DNA of 64,000 bases from NCBI RefSeq assembly GCF_016127315.1, contig NZ_CP065997.1, positions 5,456,001 to 5,520,000 on the forward strand. Direction: 5' to 3'. The translations under genes were made by a program, and so were the position numbers. The DNA is from Achromobacter deleyi (lineage in GTDB: Bacteria > Pseudomonadota > Gammaproteobacteria > Burkholderiales > Burkholderiaceae_B). Under the pieces are notes generated by a model that saw nothing but the letters and a program-made list of their open reading frames with translations, had not been told where the DNA came from and made no database searches. Each line of letters starts with the position of its first letter. The first letter of the stretch is position 1. Shown piece after piece: positions 10,856 through 19,947 of the stretch.

Positions 10856-10894
10856 GGAATAAAGGGATATCGGTATTAACCCTTATTTTATTCC
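10856..10894. promoter_or_regulatory. AT-rich dyad between lrp-type gene and MFS gene, candidate operator
   Basis: GGAATAAAGGG (10856-10866) faces CCCTTATTTTATTCC (10880-10894), an imperfect inverted repeat sharing GGAATAAA and AGGG with the reverse complement of the other arm. It lies centrally in the 92-base divergent spacer and stands out against the surrounding high GC. Lrp/AsnC proteins typically bind such AT-rich degenerate palindromes. The link to the adjacent regulator is inference. Confidence 0.45.
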
Positions 10895-10909
10895 AATAAA
10901 ATTCCGCGG

Positions 10910-12121
10910 ATGCAGAACCGCAACACCGCTCGCGCGCCGTCGCGCCGCCAGCCGCTTCCCCCCGCCATCCCCGCCTTGATGTTCGCCGTCAGCGTCGTCG
11001 GCTCGAACGGCCTGGCCCTCAGCCCGATCCTGTCGGACGTGGCGCGCTCGTTCGGCAGCACCGCGCTCACCGTCAGCACCGCCATTTCGGCCTACGGCGC
11101 GGCCACCGCGGCCAGCGCCTTCCTGCTGGCGGCCCGCATCGACCGCTGGGGCATCCGCCGCGCCCTGCTCATCGCCATGGCGGTACTGATCGCGGCGCTG
11201 CTGCTGTCGGCCGCCGCGCCGCACTGGATCGTGCTGACCGTGGCCCAGGCCCTGGCCGGCGCCGCCGCCGGCGTGATCCTGCCGGCCGCCTACGGGTCGG
11301 CCTCGCTGGTGGCCGCCCCCGGGCAGGAAACCCGCGCGCTGGGCCGCGTGATTTCGGGCTGGTCGGTCTCGCTGGTGGCTGGCGTGCCGCTGTCGGCGCT
11401 GATCTCCGACGCGGTCGGCTGGCGCGCCACCTACGCCGTGCTGGCGCTGTGCGCCGCGGTCGCGCTGGCGGGGCTGCGCAAGCTGCCGGAACGACGCAGC
11501 GCCCATGCCGCGCCGCCCCGGCTGTCGCGCCTGCTGGCGCCGCTGTCGTACCGCGACGTGCCGGTGCTGCTGCTGGGCTGCCTGGCGTTTTCGTCGGCCT
11601 TCTATGGGGTCTATGCCTTCCTGGCCGACCACGTGCGCACGCTGCTGGGGCTGTCGGCAGGCCAGGTCGGCTTCATCGCCTTTGCCTATGGCGCCGGCTT
11701 CCTCTTGGCCGGACTGGGCGGCGCGCCCCTGATCGAACGCATGGGCCCGCGCCGCGCCCTGCCGCTGGCCCTGGCCGCGATCGCCCTGGTCTACCTGGCG
11801 TTGCTGCCGGCCGCCCACGCGCTGGCCGCCGTGCTGGCGCTGGCCGCGCTGTGGGGCGCGGCCTCGCAACTGAGCCTGAATCTGCTGGTGTTGTTGCTGT
11901 CGCGGGCCCGGCCCGACGAGCGCGGCGCGGTGCTGGGACTGAACACCTGCACCACTTACCTGGGCGCCAGCGTCGGCACCGCCGTGGCCGGCACGCTCTA
12001 TACCCACGCCGGCTTCGAGAGCCTGGGGCTGGCCGCCGCGGCCGCCGTGGCGCTGGCCGCGCTGGCCCTGCACTGGCGCCTGAACGGCCGCCGCGCCGGC
12101 GAGCGCCGCGCCGCCGCCTGA
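10910..12121 (+). CDS. MFS-family efflux transporter
   Basis: A 403-residue major facilitator with about 12 hydrophobic segments and the drug:H+ antiporter-1 (DHA1) look. It has the motif-A-like loop AARIDRWGIRRALLIA between segments 2 and 3, a proline/glycine-rich segment 5 (GWSVSLVAGVPLSALI), and a second loop IERMGPRRALPLALA in the C-terminal half. DHA1 proteins of this type export drugs, amino acids or arabinose-like compounds. Divergent control by the Lrp-type regulator suggests an amino-acid-related or aromatic substrate, but that is inference. The gene ends 7 bases before the convergent diguanylate cyclase gene. Confidence 0.85.
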   Translation: MQNRNTARAPSRRQPLPPAIPALMFAVSVVGSNGLALSPILSDVARSFGSTALTVSTAISAYGAATAASAFLLAARIDRWGIRRALLIAMAVLIAALLLSAAAPHWIVLTVAQALAGAAAGVILPAAYGSASLVAAPGQETRALGRVISGWSVSLVAGVPLSALISDAVGWRATYAVLALCAAVALAGLRKLPERRSAHAAPPRLSRLLAPLSYRDVPVLLLGCLAFSSAFYGVYAFLADHVRTLLGLSAGQVGFIAFAYGAGFLLAGLGGAPLIERMGPRRALPLALAAIALVYLALLPAAHALAAVLALAALWGAASQLSLNLLVLLLSRARPDERGAVLGLNTCTTYLGASVGTAVAGTLYTHAGFESLGLAAAAAVALAALALHWRLNGRRAGERRAAA

Positions 12122-12128
12122 TGCCTCG

Positions 12129-13100
12129 TCAGGACGGCAGCACCACCGCGCAATCGCGCCCCGAGCGCTTGGCCTGGTACAAGGCCTGGTCGGCGCGCCG
12201 CAGCACATCCGACATGCTGGCGTCGGTTTCCAGGAAACCGGTGATGCCGCCGCTGGCCGACAGCACCACCGCGTGGCCATCGATGTTGGCGGGATGCTGG
12301 CGCAGGCTGGCGCGCAGGCGGTCGCACACCGCCAGGGCCACGTCCTTGTCGGCGTCGGCCAGCAGCACCACGAATTCCTCGCCGCCCAGGCGTCCCACCG
12401 AATCGCCCTCGCGCAGACAGGCCCGCAGCTGGTCGCAGAAATGCCGCAAGGCGGCGTCGCCGCCCAGGTGGCCGTAGCGGTCGTTGACCTGCTTGAAATA
12501 GTCCAGGTCCAGCATCAGCGCCGTGTGGCCGGCGCCGCGCCGGGCAGCCTCCAGCAGGGTTTTCATGCGTTGCAGGATCTCGGCGCGGGTCCAGCAGCCA
12601 GTCAGGCCGTCGACCTTGGCCAGCCGCGCCAGCGCGGCCTCGTTGCGGCGGTTCTCGGTGACGTCCATGCCGATGTTGACCACGCTGCCATCGGGCAGGC
12701 GCACGTTGGACCACATGACCGACAGGCGCTCGCCGTCGCGGGCCAGCGGCCGCCATTCGCGAAAGCCGCGATGCGGCGTGGGCCCGACGCTGTCGATGAC
12801 GCGGGCGCGGACCTCGGGATCGGGGTAGAACAGCGCCAGCGGCTCGGGATGCTGGTTGATCTCGTCGCGGCTCCAGCCGAAGCGGCGCTCGCAGGCGTCG
12901 TTCCACAGCAGGCACTGGCCGCGCTCGTCGAAGGCGTTGATCAGCACGGGCGCATTGTGGAACAGGGCCTCGTACTGGGCCACCACCTGGCGCAGACGCG
13001 CCAGCTCCTCATCGCGCGGGTCCGCCGCGCCCACGCGGTCGCCGCCGGCAAACCGCGGCGGCGAGGCTATCAGAAGGTCATTCGGAGGCGCGATTCGCAT
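12129..13100 (-). CDS. PAS-GGDEF diguanylate cyclase
   Basis: A 323-residue cytosolic signalling enzyme with an N-terminal PAS domain (about residues 40-150; NAPVLINAFDERGQCLLWND and the PAS-like ERRFGWSRDEI) and a GGDEF domain (about 160-323). The active-site loop reads GGEEF at 239-243, which is competent for making cyclic di-GMP from GTP. An RxxD inhibitory I-site (REGD at 230-233) lies exactly five residues before it, so product inhibition is expected. The metal/GTP residues in MLDLDYFKQVNDRYGH are present. The ATG at 13100 was taken; an upstream TTG in the same frame would add 19 residues of unlikely sequence. No EAL domain or membrane segment is present. Confidence 0.9.
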   Translation of the reverse strand: MRIAPPNDLLIASPPRFAGGDRVGAADPRDEELARLRQVVAQYEALFHNAPVLINAFDERGQCLLWNDACERRFGWSRDEINQHPEPLALFYPDPEVRARVIDSVGPTPHRGFREWRPLARDGERLSVMWSNVRLPDGSVVNIGMDVTENRRNEAALARLAKVDGLTGCWTRAEILQRMKTLLEAARRGAGHTALMLDLDYFKQVNDRYGHLGGDAALRHFCDQLRACLREGDSVGRLGGEEFVVLLADADKDVALAVCDRLRASLRQHPANIDGHAVVLSASGGITGFLETDASMSDVLRRADQALYQAKRSGRDCAVVLPS

Positions 13101-13246
13101 GGGATGGCGGGCGGGCAAAGGCGTCACGGCCGGGCCGTATCGGCCCGGGGGGTGCAAAGCGCGGCCAGTATACGTTCAAGGCCGCGCGGCAATTGCCAAG
13201 AAACGTCAAGCCGCCCGGGGCCATCTCGCCCCCACGCGGCCCCGCG

Positions 13247-14068
13247 CTACCAGGGGAAGCTGATCAGGTCGCCGTACAGGCTGCGCAGCTTGGCCTTGAC
13301 CTCGGCCGACTGCTGGTAGATGGCGATGAACTTCAGCAGCCGAGGATCCTGCGCGCGGTCGGGCCGCGCGACCCAGCGGATGGCGTAGCGGCGCACGTTG
13401 GCCGGGTCGGTGTTGTCGAACGCCAGGCCGTCCTTTTCATCCAGGCCGGCCTGCTTGGCGAAGGTGGTGTAGGTGACCGACGCCGTCACGTCGTCGAACA
13501 CCCGCGCCGACTGCGAGCCCTCGATCTGCACGAACTTCAGCTTTTTGGGATTGTCGGTCACGTCCTCGATCGTGGCCTGGTGCGCCACGCCGGGCTTGAG
13601 CTTGATCAGGCCGATGGATTCCAGCAGCAGCAAGGCGCGGCCGGTGTTGACCGGATCGTTGGGCACCGCGATGGTGGCGCCGTCCGGCAGCGGCTGGCCC
13701 TTCTTGAGCTTCTTGGAAAACAGGCCGATGGTGGTGGAATAGCCATAGGCGATGGGCGTCAGGCTGGCCCCGCGGCGGGCGTTGAACAGTTGCAGGAACG
13801 GTTCGTGCTGGAAGAAATTGGCGTCGACCGAGCCGTCGGCCACCGCGATGTTCGGCAGCACCCAGTCGTTGAACTCGACCAGTTCGACCTCCAGGCCGGC
13901 CTTGCGGGCCTCGGCCACGGCCAGCTCGGTGGCGGCATTGGCCACGCTCGGGATCAGGCCGATGCGCAGCGGCTTGTCGGCCGCCAGCGCCGGGCTGGCG
14001 CAGGCCAGCCCCACGGCGGCCGCGGCGGCGCCGCGCGCCAGGGTCAGGAACAGGGATTGCAAAGACAT
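13247..14068 (-). CDS. MetQ/NlpA-family substrate-binding protein
   Basis: A 273-residue periplasmic receptor with a signal peptide (AAAAAVGLACASPALA cleaved before ADKP). There is a Cys in the hydrophobic part but no clear lipobox next to the cleavage site. The family blocks are present: DANFFQHEPFLQLFN, YGYSTTIGLFSKKLK, IAVPNDPVNTGRALLLLES and the C-terminal IYQQSAEVKAKLRSLYGD. Family members feed methionine or other small ligands to a MetNI-type ABC importer. No metN or metI gene is next to it, so the receptor is an orphan here and its ligand is open. Confidence 0.88.
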   Translation of the reverse strand: MSLQSLFLTLARGAAAAAVGLACASPALAADKPLRIGLIPSVANAATELAVAEARKAGLEVELVEFNDWVLPNIAVADGSVDANFFQHEPFLQLFNARRGASLTPIAYGYSTTIGLFSKKLKKGQPLPDGATIAVPNDPVNTGRALLLLESIGLIKLKPGVAHQATIEDVTDNPKKLKFVQIEGSQSARVFDDVTASVTYTTFAKQAGLDEKDGLAFDNTDPANVRRYAIRWVARPDRAQDPRLLKFIAIYQQSAEVKAKLRSLYGDLISFPW

Positions 14069-14222
14069 GGAATCATCCGGAAAAGAATTCGATCGGCCCG
14101 GCTATTGTGCCGCAGCGCCGGCCCCGCGCGGCCAAAGGCCTTGCCCGCGCCATGGCGATCGCGTCACGCCACGGCGCTACACTCGACCCCGATACCGAAA
14201 CCCTGCATGACGGAGTCCGACC

Positions 14223-15161
14223 TTGCAAAACACCGCTACCCTGCCCCCGCATGTCACCCTGATCGGCGCGCCCACGGACATCGGCGCGGGCGCGCGCGGC
14301 GCCTCCATGGGCCCCGAGGCCCTGCGCGTGGCCGGCATCGGCCCGGTCATCGAGGCCCAGGGCTTTCAGGTCACCGATCGCGGCAACCTCTACGGCCCGC
14401 CCAACCCCTGGCAGCCGCCCGTGGACGGCTACCGCCACCTGGACGAAGTGGCCGCCTGGAACCAGGCCGTGCACGACGCCATGTACGAGGCCCTGACGCA
14501 GGGGTCGCTGCCGATCCTGCTGGGCGGCGACCACTGCCTGGGCATCGGCTCGATCAGCGCGGTGGCGCGCCATTGCCGCGAGACCGGCAAGAAGCTGCGC
14601 GTGCTGTGGCTGGACGCGCACACCGACTTCAACACCAACACGCTCACGCCGACCGGCAACATCCACGGCATGCCGGTGGCCTGCCTGTGCGGCCATGGCC
14701 CGGCCCAGATCACCGGCATGTCGGGCCAGACGCCCGACATCGACCCGGCCTGGGTGCGCCAGATCGGCATCCGCAGCGTCGACGACGGCGAGAAGCGCCT
14801 GGTGCACCAGGCCGGCCTGGAAGTGTTCGACATGCGCTACCTGGACGAAATGGGCATGCGCGCGACCATGGAAGCGGCGCTGGCCGGGCTGGACGCCGAC
14901 ACCCACCTGCACGTCAGCTTCGACGTCGATTTCCTCGACCCGGAAATCGCGCCCGGGGTCGGCACCACGGTGATGGGCGGCCCGACCTACCGCGAAGCCC
15001 AGCTGTGCATGGAGATGATCGCCGACACCGGCCTGATGCGCTCGCTGGACGTGGTGGAACTGAACCCGGCCTTCGACGTGCGCAACAAGACCGCCGACCT
15101 GGCGGTGGACCTGATCGAGAGCCTGTTCGGCAAATCGACGCTGGTGCGCCGCGGCGCCTGA
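14223..15161 (+). CDS. rocF: Arginase
   Basis: A 312-residue ureohydrolase converting arginine to ornithine and urea. The Mn-binding motifs of the family are all seen: GGDHCLGIG near residues 99-107, WLDAHTDFNT near 128-137, HGMPVACLCG, and SFDVDFLDPEIAPGVG near 237-252. The closing ELNPAFD block is also present. The start codon is TTG at 14223, chosen because a GGAG ribosome site lies at 14212-14215 with 7-base spacing and the product then begins just before the first beta strand (VTLIGAPTDIGAGARGA). It could be agmatinase-like by family, but the GAGARGASMGPEALR segment and overall length favour arginase. Confidence 0.88.
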   Translation: MQNTATLPPHVTLIGAPTDIGAGARGASMGPEALRVAGIGPVIEAQGFQVTDRGNLYGPPNPWQPPVDGYRHLDEVAAWNQAVHDAMYEALTQGSLPILLGGDHCLGIGSISAVARHCRETGKKLRVLWLDAHTDFNTNTLTPTGNIHGMPVACLCGHGPAQITGMSGQTPDIDPAWVRQIGIRSVDDGEKRLVHQAGLEVFDMRYLDEMGMRATMEAALAGLDADTHLHVSFDVDFLDPEIAPGVGTTVMGGPTYREAQLCMEMIADTGLMRSLDVVELNPAFDVRNKTADLAVDLIESLFGKSTLVRRGA

Positions 15162-15311
15162 GCCGCGCGGCTTGGGGCGAGTTGCCCATCCCTCCGAACT
15201 GGTCAAGAATGCACCTATCCGCCCGACCGTGGACGAGCGCCCAGGCGGCTCGCCGGCCGACAGCGAATGCCCTTTGATCAAGAACCACATCTATTCCGGA
15301 GGAGACACCCC

Positions 15312-16373
15312 ATGAAGTGCTATTGCGTCGTCAATTTCCGCGAGCCGCTGCAGGAAATGGATCAGCCCGTTCCCGCGCCGCAGGGATCACAGGTATTGCT
15401 GAAGGTCCGCGCGGCGGGCGTCTGCCACAGCGACATCCACCTGTGGGAAGGCGGCTACGACCTGGGCCAGGGCCGCACCCTGTCGCTCAAGGAACGGGGC
15501 GTGACGCTGCCCCTGACGATGGGCCATGAAACGGTCGGCAGCGTGGTCTCGGCCGGCCCCGACGCAACCGGCATCGAGGCGGGTCGCAACTACCTGGTCT
15601 ATCCGTGGATCGGCTGCGGCGCATGCCCCACCTGCCTGTCCGGACAGGAAAACCACTGCACCGCCCCCGCCTGCCTGGGCATCCATCGGGCCGGCGGCTA
15701 CGCCGAGCACATGCTGGTGCCGCACCCGCGCTACCTGATCGACATCGGCGATCTCGACCCGACCCGCATCGCGCCCTACGCCTGCTCGGGCCTGACCACC
15801 TACTCGGCGCTCAAAAAGATCGGCGAGGCCGTCTACCGCGAGCATCCCGTGGTCATCTTCGGCGCCGGCGGCCTGGGCCTCATGAGCCTGACGCTGATCA
15901 AGGCGCTCGGCGGCAAGGGCGGCATCGTGGTCGACATCGACCCGGCCAAGCGCCAGGCCGCGCTAGAGGCCGGCGCCCTGGCCGCCATCGACGGCGCCGC
16001 GCCCGACGCCGCGCAGCAGATCATCCAGGCCGCCGGCGGCAAGCCGTTGCAGGCCGCCATCGACCTGGTGGGCGCGCCGTCCACCACCGCGCTGGCCTTC
16101 GACTTCCTGACCAAGGGCGGCAAGCTCGTCATCGTCGGGCTGTTCGGCGGCGCCTCGTCGTGGCCGATCGCGCTGATCCCGATGAAGGCCATGTCCATCA
16201 TCGGCAGCTACGTCGGCAACCTGGCCGAACTGCGCGAGCTGATGGAACTGGTGCGCGCCGGCAAGGTGCCGCCGATGCCGGTGCATCGTTACCCGCTGCA
16301 TGAGGCCGACAGCGTGCTGGCATCGCTGCGCGCGGGCAAGGTGCTGGGGCGCGCGGTGCTGACCGTGGCGTGA
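15312..16373 (+). CDS. Zinc-dependent alcohol dehydrogenase family protein
   Basis: A 353-residue medium-chain dehydrogenase. The catalytic zinc ligands sit in GVCHSDIHLWEGG and GHETVG. The structural zinc cysteines are in CGACPTCLSGQENHC. The Rossmann loop is GAGGLGLMSL, followed by VVDID, whose acidic residue favours NAD over NADP. The ATG at 15312 follows a strong GGAGGAG-like ribosome site (15299-15305). Family members oxidise primary, secondary or aromatic alcohols or reduce the aldehydes. It is separated from arginase by 150 bases and no partner enzyme indicates the substrate. Confidence 0.9.
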   Translation: MKCYCVVNFREPLQEMDQPVPAPQGSQVLLKVRAAGVCHSDIHLWEGGYDLGQGRTLSLKERGVTLPLTMGHETVGSVVSAGPDATGIEAGRNYLVYPWIGCGACPTCLSGQENHCTAPACLGIHRAGGYAEHMLVPHPRYLIDIGDLDPTRIAPYACSGLTTYSALKKIGEAVYREHPVVIFGAGGLGLMSLTLIKALGGKGGIVVDIDPAKRQAALEAGALAAIDGAAPDAAQQIIQAAGGKPLQAAIDLVGAPSTTALAFDFLTKGGKLVIVGLFGGASSWPIALIPMKAMSIIGSYVGNLAELRELMELVRAGKVPPMPVHRYPLHEADSVLASLRAGKVLGRAVLTVA

Positions 16374-16560
16374 TCCCCCCCCGGGTCCCGTCCAGGCCTG
16401 GCGCCGACGGGACCCGGAGCATTGCATGCGGCCAGGCATGCCGGCCCGGTCCCCGCGGTCCGACATTGCACCGTCGTCGACGCCTGACGGAACGCGTCGC
16501 CCGATTGGGCCTATCATAGGCGCCTGCCCCCTCTTTCCCGCCCGAACCAAAGGATCCCGC

Positions 16561-16938
16561 ATGACCGACCGCCAGCTCACCATTCTCGCGGCCATCAACC
16601 TGCTGATCGCCGTCGGCGCCGGCGCGTTCGGCGCGCACGGCCTCAAGCGCCTGGTCACGCCCGAGCTGCTGTCGGTCTGGCAGACCGGCGTCCTGTACCA
16701 TCTGATCCACGGCCTGGGCCTGTTCATCATCGCGCTGCTCGGCGCACGCTACGGTTCGCCGCTGCTGTCGGCCGCCGGCCTGGTGATGTTCATCGGCATC
16801 GTGCTGTTTTCAGGTAGCCTGTACGTCCTGCCCCTGACCGGCACCCACTGGCTGGGCGCAATCACGCCCGTCGGTGGCGCGGCCTTCCTGGCCGCCTGGG
16901 CGATGGTGGCGCTGGCCGCCTACCGCGCCCAGGGCTGA
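16561..16938 (+). CDS. DUF423 small membrane protein (YgdD-like)
   Basis: A 125-residue integral membrane protein with four hydrophobic segments. It shows the DUF423 signature: an early GAGAFGAHGLKR loop, WQTGVLYHLIHGLGL, and LFSGSLYVLPLTGTHWLGAITPVGG. The function of the family is unknown. The ATG at 16561 is immediately preceded by an A/G-rich ribosome site (aaaggatcc region) and fits the family length; upstream in-frame sequence is not membrane-like. It stands alone with its own spacer on each side. Confidence 0.88.
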   Translation: MTDRQLTILAAINLLIAVGAGAFGAHGLKRLVTPELLSVWQTGVLYHLIHGLGLFIIALLGARYGSPLLSAAGLVMFIGIVLFSGSLYVLPLTGTHWLGAITPVGGAAFLAAWAMVALAAYRAQG

Positions 16939-17015
16939 GCCCCTCGCCGGGCCACGGCCCGGCGCCCCCCGCATTGCCTCCTGGCGGCCTCGGCCGCCTT
17001 TCCTGCTGAACCCCG

Positions 17016-17924
17016 ATGTCGTCCTCCACCGTTTTTCCCGCCGCGCGTGACCACTCCGTCTTCACGGGCATCGCCTGTGTCGCCGGGGGCATCTTCTTCC
17101 TGACGCTCAGCGACGCCAACGCCAAATGGCTGGGCACCACCTACAACCCGCTGCAGATCCTGTTCCTGCGCGCCTTGATCGCGCTGCCGTTCGTCACCGC
17201 CCTGGCCGTCTGGCTGGGCGGACGCCGCGTGCTGCGCACCGCCCACCCCGGTCTGCACCTGACGCGCGGCGCCATCAACGTGGTCTCGGCCTGTTGTTTC
17301 TACCTGGGGCTGCGCGCGCTGCCGCTGGCCGAGGCCACCGCCATCGCCTTCGCCGCGCCGCTGTTCGTCACGGCGCTGTCGGTGCTGATCCTGAAGGAAC
17401 GCGTCGATGGCCGGCGCTGGCTGGCGGTGCTGGCCGGGTTCGTGGGCGTGCTGATCATCGTACGGCCCGGCACCGACGCCTTCCAGGCCGCCACCCTGCT
17501 GCCGCTGACCACCGCCTTCCTGTATGCCGTCATGATGATCACCGCGCGCGGCATCAGCCGCGGCGAGGGCATGCTGACCACCACCTTCTACATCGTCGCC
17601 GGGCAACTGGTGTGCAGCGCCGTGGCGCTGCCCTGGGTCTGGCACACGCCGGCCATGGCCGACCTGCCCTATTTCGCGGCGGTGGCGCTGTTCAGCACGC
17701 TCGGGCTGGCGCTGATTACGCAGGGCTTTCGCATCGCGCCGGCCTCGGTGGTGGCGCCGTTCGACTACACCGGCCTGATCTGGGCCACGCTGCTGGGCTG
17801 GATCTTCTGGCGCGAGGCGCCCGACGCCTATGCCTACCTGGGCGCGCTGTTCATCGCCGGCAGCGGCGTCTACATCGCGGTGCGCGAGGCGCGCGGCTCG
17901 CACAAGCGGCGGGCCAAGGCCTAG
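17016..17924 (+). CDS. DMT-superfamily (EamA) transporter
   Basis: A 302-residue protein with about ten hydrophobic segments in two EamA repeats. Typical stretches are PLAEATAIAFAAPLFVTALSVLILKERVDGRRW in the first repeat and APASVVAPFDYTGLIWATLLGWIFWRE in the second. Family members export amino acids, nucleobases or drugs, or act as S-adenosylmethionine or riboflavin carriers; the sequence does not decide. The ATG 17016 begins just before the first membrane segment. Confidence 0.88.
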   Translation: MSSSTVFPAARDHSVFTGIACVAGGIFFLTLSDANAKWLGTTYNPLQILFLRALIALPFVTALAVWLGGRRVLRTAHPGLHLTRGAINVVSACCFYLGLRALPLAEATAIAFAAPLFVTALSVLILKERVDGRRWLAVLAGFVGVLIIVRPGTDAFQAATLLPLTTAFLYAVMMITARGISRGEGMLTTTFYIVAGQLVCSAVALPWVWHTPAMADLPYFAAVALFSTLGLALITQGFRIAPASVVAPFDYTGLIWATLLGWIFWREAPDAYAYLGALFIAGSGVYIAVREARGSHKRRAKA

Positions 17925-18013
17925 AGGCCTGGCGCCGATTCACGCGAACCGGCGCTGCGTACAGGCCGGTGAACGGGCGCCAGGCCAGGCCGCGGCGCCC
18001 GCGCCCCTTCCCG

Positions 18014-18652
18014 TCACTCGGTCGGCGGCGGAAAATTACGGCGCAGCACGCCGGCCACGGTCGGCTCCAGCGCCGCCTGGTCGGCGACCGCCGTCAGGGC
18101 CGGACAGTTCGCCTCGAACCAGGCCCGGCCCGGCCGCCAGTGCGTCATCACCGTCACATACAGGTCCAGCGCCGAAAAGCGCCGCCCCAGCATGTGCGGC
18201 GTGCCGGCCTGGCGTTCGAGTTCGAGCCACAGCTCGGCGCGCCGGGTGTGCACGCGCTCGCGCAGCAGGTCGGCCGCCGCGCCCGGCGTGGTCCAGTGGG
18301 GCGGATCGTCGCCATAGGTGAAGGTGGGATAGACCGCCCCCACCAGGCGCACCAGCAGGTTCAGGAAATGTGCCCGCTCCGGCCGCGACGGCTCCGGCGC
18401 CAGGCCCGCCTGCGGCGCGACGTCGTGCAGGTGCAGCACCATCGCCGCGCTCTCGGTCATCACTTCGCCGTCGGGCGTGATCAGCGTGGGCACCTGGCCC
18501 AGCGGATTCAGGTGCAGCAGGCGGTCGCGCGCCGGCCCCGGCTTCAGGTAGGGCACGTCGGTCAGCGTGTGCGGCACATTGGCCAGCGCCAGCGCCATCT
18601 CGACCACGGCCGAACCGCAGCCCAGGGATCCGATCAACTCGTAGGTTTTCAT
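18014..18652 (-). CDS. Glutathione S-transferase family protein
   Basis: A 212-residue GST-fold protein. The N-terminal thioredoxin-like domain (about 1-85) has the cis-Pro turn QVPTLITPDG and the glutathione-binding EW/ES-type TESAAMVLHL block. The C-terminal helical domain has RFSALDLYVTVMTHW near 155-170. The residue at the usual active position is in GSLGCGSA, so a Cys or Ser type enzyme is possible. It begins 4 bases after the stop of the PQQ-type dehydrogenase gene and is probably co-transcribed with it. The substrate is unknown. Confidence 0.85.
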   Translation of the reverse strand: MKTYELIGSLGCGSAVVEMALALANVPHTLTDVPYLKPGPARDRLLHLNPLGQVPTLITPDGEVMTESAAMVLHLHDVAPQAGLAPEPSRPERAHFLNLLVRLVGAVYPTFTYGDDPPHWTTPGAAADLLRERVHTRRAELWLELERQAGTPHMLGRRFSALDLYVTVMTHWRPGRAWFEANCPALTAVADQAALEPTVAGVLRRNFPPPTE

Positions 18653-18656
18653 GGCG

Positions 18657-19829
18657 TCATCCTCCCGATTGCGCCGGCGCCAGCCGCAGCAGCTCGCCCG
18701 GCGAGGCGTCGGTCAACACGTACACGTAGCCGTCCGGCCCCTGCCGCACGTCGCGGATGCGGGCCTTGCGCTCGCCCAGCAGGCGTTCCTCAGCCACCAC
18801 CTTGTCGCCGTCCAGCGTCAGCCGGATCAGGTCCTGGTCGGCCAGCGCGCCGATGAAGAGCGAGTGGCGCCAGGCCGGAAAGCGGTCGGCATCATAGAAC
18901 GCCATGCCGCTGATGGCCGGCGACTTGGCCCACCAGTACAGCGGCGATTCCATGCCCGGCAGCGTTTCGCCCTTGGCCTCGGGAATCGGCTGGCCGGAGT
19001 AATTGATGCCGTAGGTCGCCAGCGGCCAGCCGTAGTTCTTGCCCGGCTGCACCAGGTTGATCTCGTCGCCGCCGCGCGGGCCGTGCTCGTGCTCCCACAG
19101 CGCGCCGCTCCACGGATTGAGCGCCATGCCCTGCGGATTGCGATGTCCGTACGACCAGATTTCCGGCCGCGCGCCAGCCTTGCCGACGAAGGGATTGTCG
19201 GGCGGCACCGCGCCGTCGACGGTCAGGCGCACCACCTTGCCCTGCAGCTTGTCGAGTTCCTGCGCGGTCGGGCGCTGGTTGTTCTCGCCGAGCGAGATGA
19301 ACAGGTGGCCCTTGCCGTCGAACACCAGGCGCGAACCGAAATGCAGACCCTGCGACAGCTTGGGCGCCTGGCGGAACAGCACCCGGAAGTCCTCCAGCGC
19401 GGTGGCGTCGGCCGACAGGCGGCCGCGGCCGACGGCGGTGCCGCTGCGCGAGCCATCCGATTCGGCGTATGACAGATAGACATAGCGGTCCTGCGCGAAA
19501 CCGGGCGACAGGGCCACGTCCAGCAGGCCGCCCTGCCCCTGCGCCGCCACCTTGGGCACGCCGGCCAGCGGCTTGGACAGGCCGCCCGGGATGCGCAGCA
19601 GCCGCAGGCTGCCGGGGCGCTCGGTGATCAGCATGCCGCCCTCGGGCAGGAAGGCCATCGACCAGGGGTGTTCCAGGCCGCCCACCACCACCGTCACCTG
19701 CGCGCGCCCGGCGGGCGGTTTGTCGGGACTTTTCTGCGGGGTGGCCCAGACGCTGGCCGCGCATAGCGCGGCGCCGGCGAAGGCGATCAGGGACGAGGCG
19801 CGACGGATCGCGGACGGGCGTGACGGCAT
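18657..19829 (-). CDS. PQQ-dependent soluble sugar dehydrogenase-like protein
   Basis: A 390-residue periplasmic beta-propeller enzyme of the GDH/YliI group, oxidising aldose sugars with PQQ. Signal peptide: SSLIAFAGAALCAASVWA. Family landmarks in order are LEHPWSMAFLPEGGMLITER, GGLLDVALSPGF, RLVFDGKGHLFISLGENN, YGHRNPQGMALNP, LWEHEHGPRGGDEINLV and NYGWPLATYGINYSG. The inner ATG at 19829 was chosen because a GGAG lies six bases before it; the ATG two codons upstream sits directly on that GGAG. It shares an operon with the downstream GST gene. No PQQ biosynthesis genes are in the window. Confidence 0.9.
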   Translation of the reverse strand: MPSRPSAIRRASSLIAFAGAALCAASVWATPQKSPDKPPAGRAQVTVVVGGLEHPWSMAFLPEGGMLITERPGSLRLLRIPGGLSKPLAGVPKVAAQGQGGLLDVALSPGFAQDRYVYLSYAESDGSRSGTAVGRGRLSADATALEDFRVLFRQAPKLSQGLHFGSRLVFDGKGHLFISLGENNQRPTAQELDKLQGKVVRLTVDGAVPPDNPFVGKAGARPEIWSYGHRNPQGMALNPWSGALWEHEHGPRGGDEINLVQPGKNYGWPLATYGINYSGQPIPEAKGETLPGMESPLYWWAKSPAISGMAFYDADRFPAWRHSLFIGALADQDLIRLTLDGDKVVAEERLLGERKARIRDVRQGPDGYVYVLTDASPGELLRLAPAQSGG

Positions 19830-19947
19830 GGACATCTCCGGCGGCGGGGTGAAGCGCGGCGGCACGGCGCGGCGCCTTGCGGGTGGCGTACCATAGGAGC
19901 CAGCGACGGGTGGCTTCCCGTCCATTTCTCTCAGGAGACTCCCTTAC

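Noticed and set aside
13193..15277. 694-codon plus-strand ORF across MetQ-like gene and arginase
   Set aside because: Crosses two real genes on opposite strands in the wrong frame; product is Arg/Gly/Gln low complexity.
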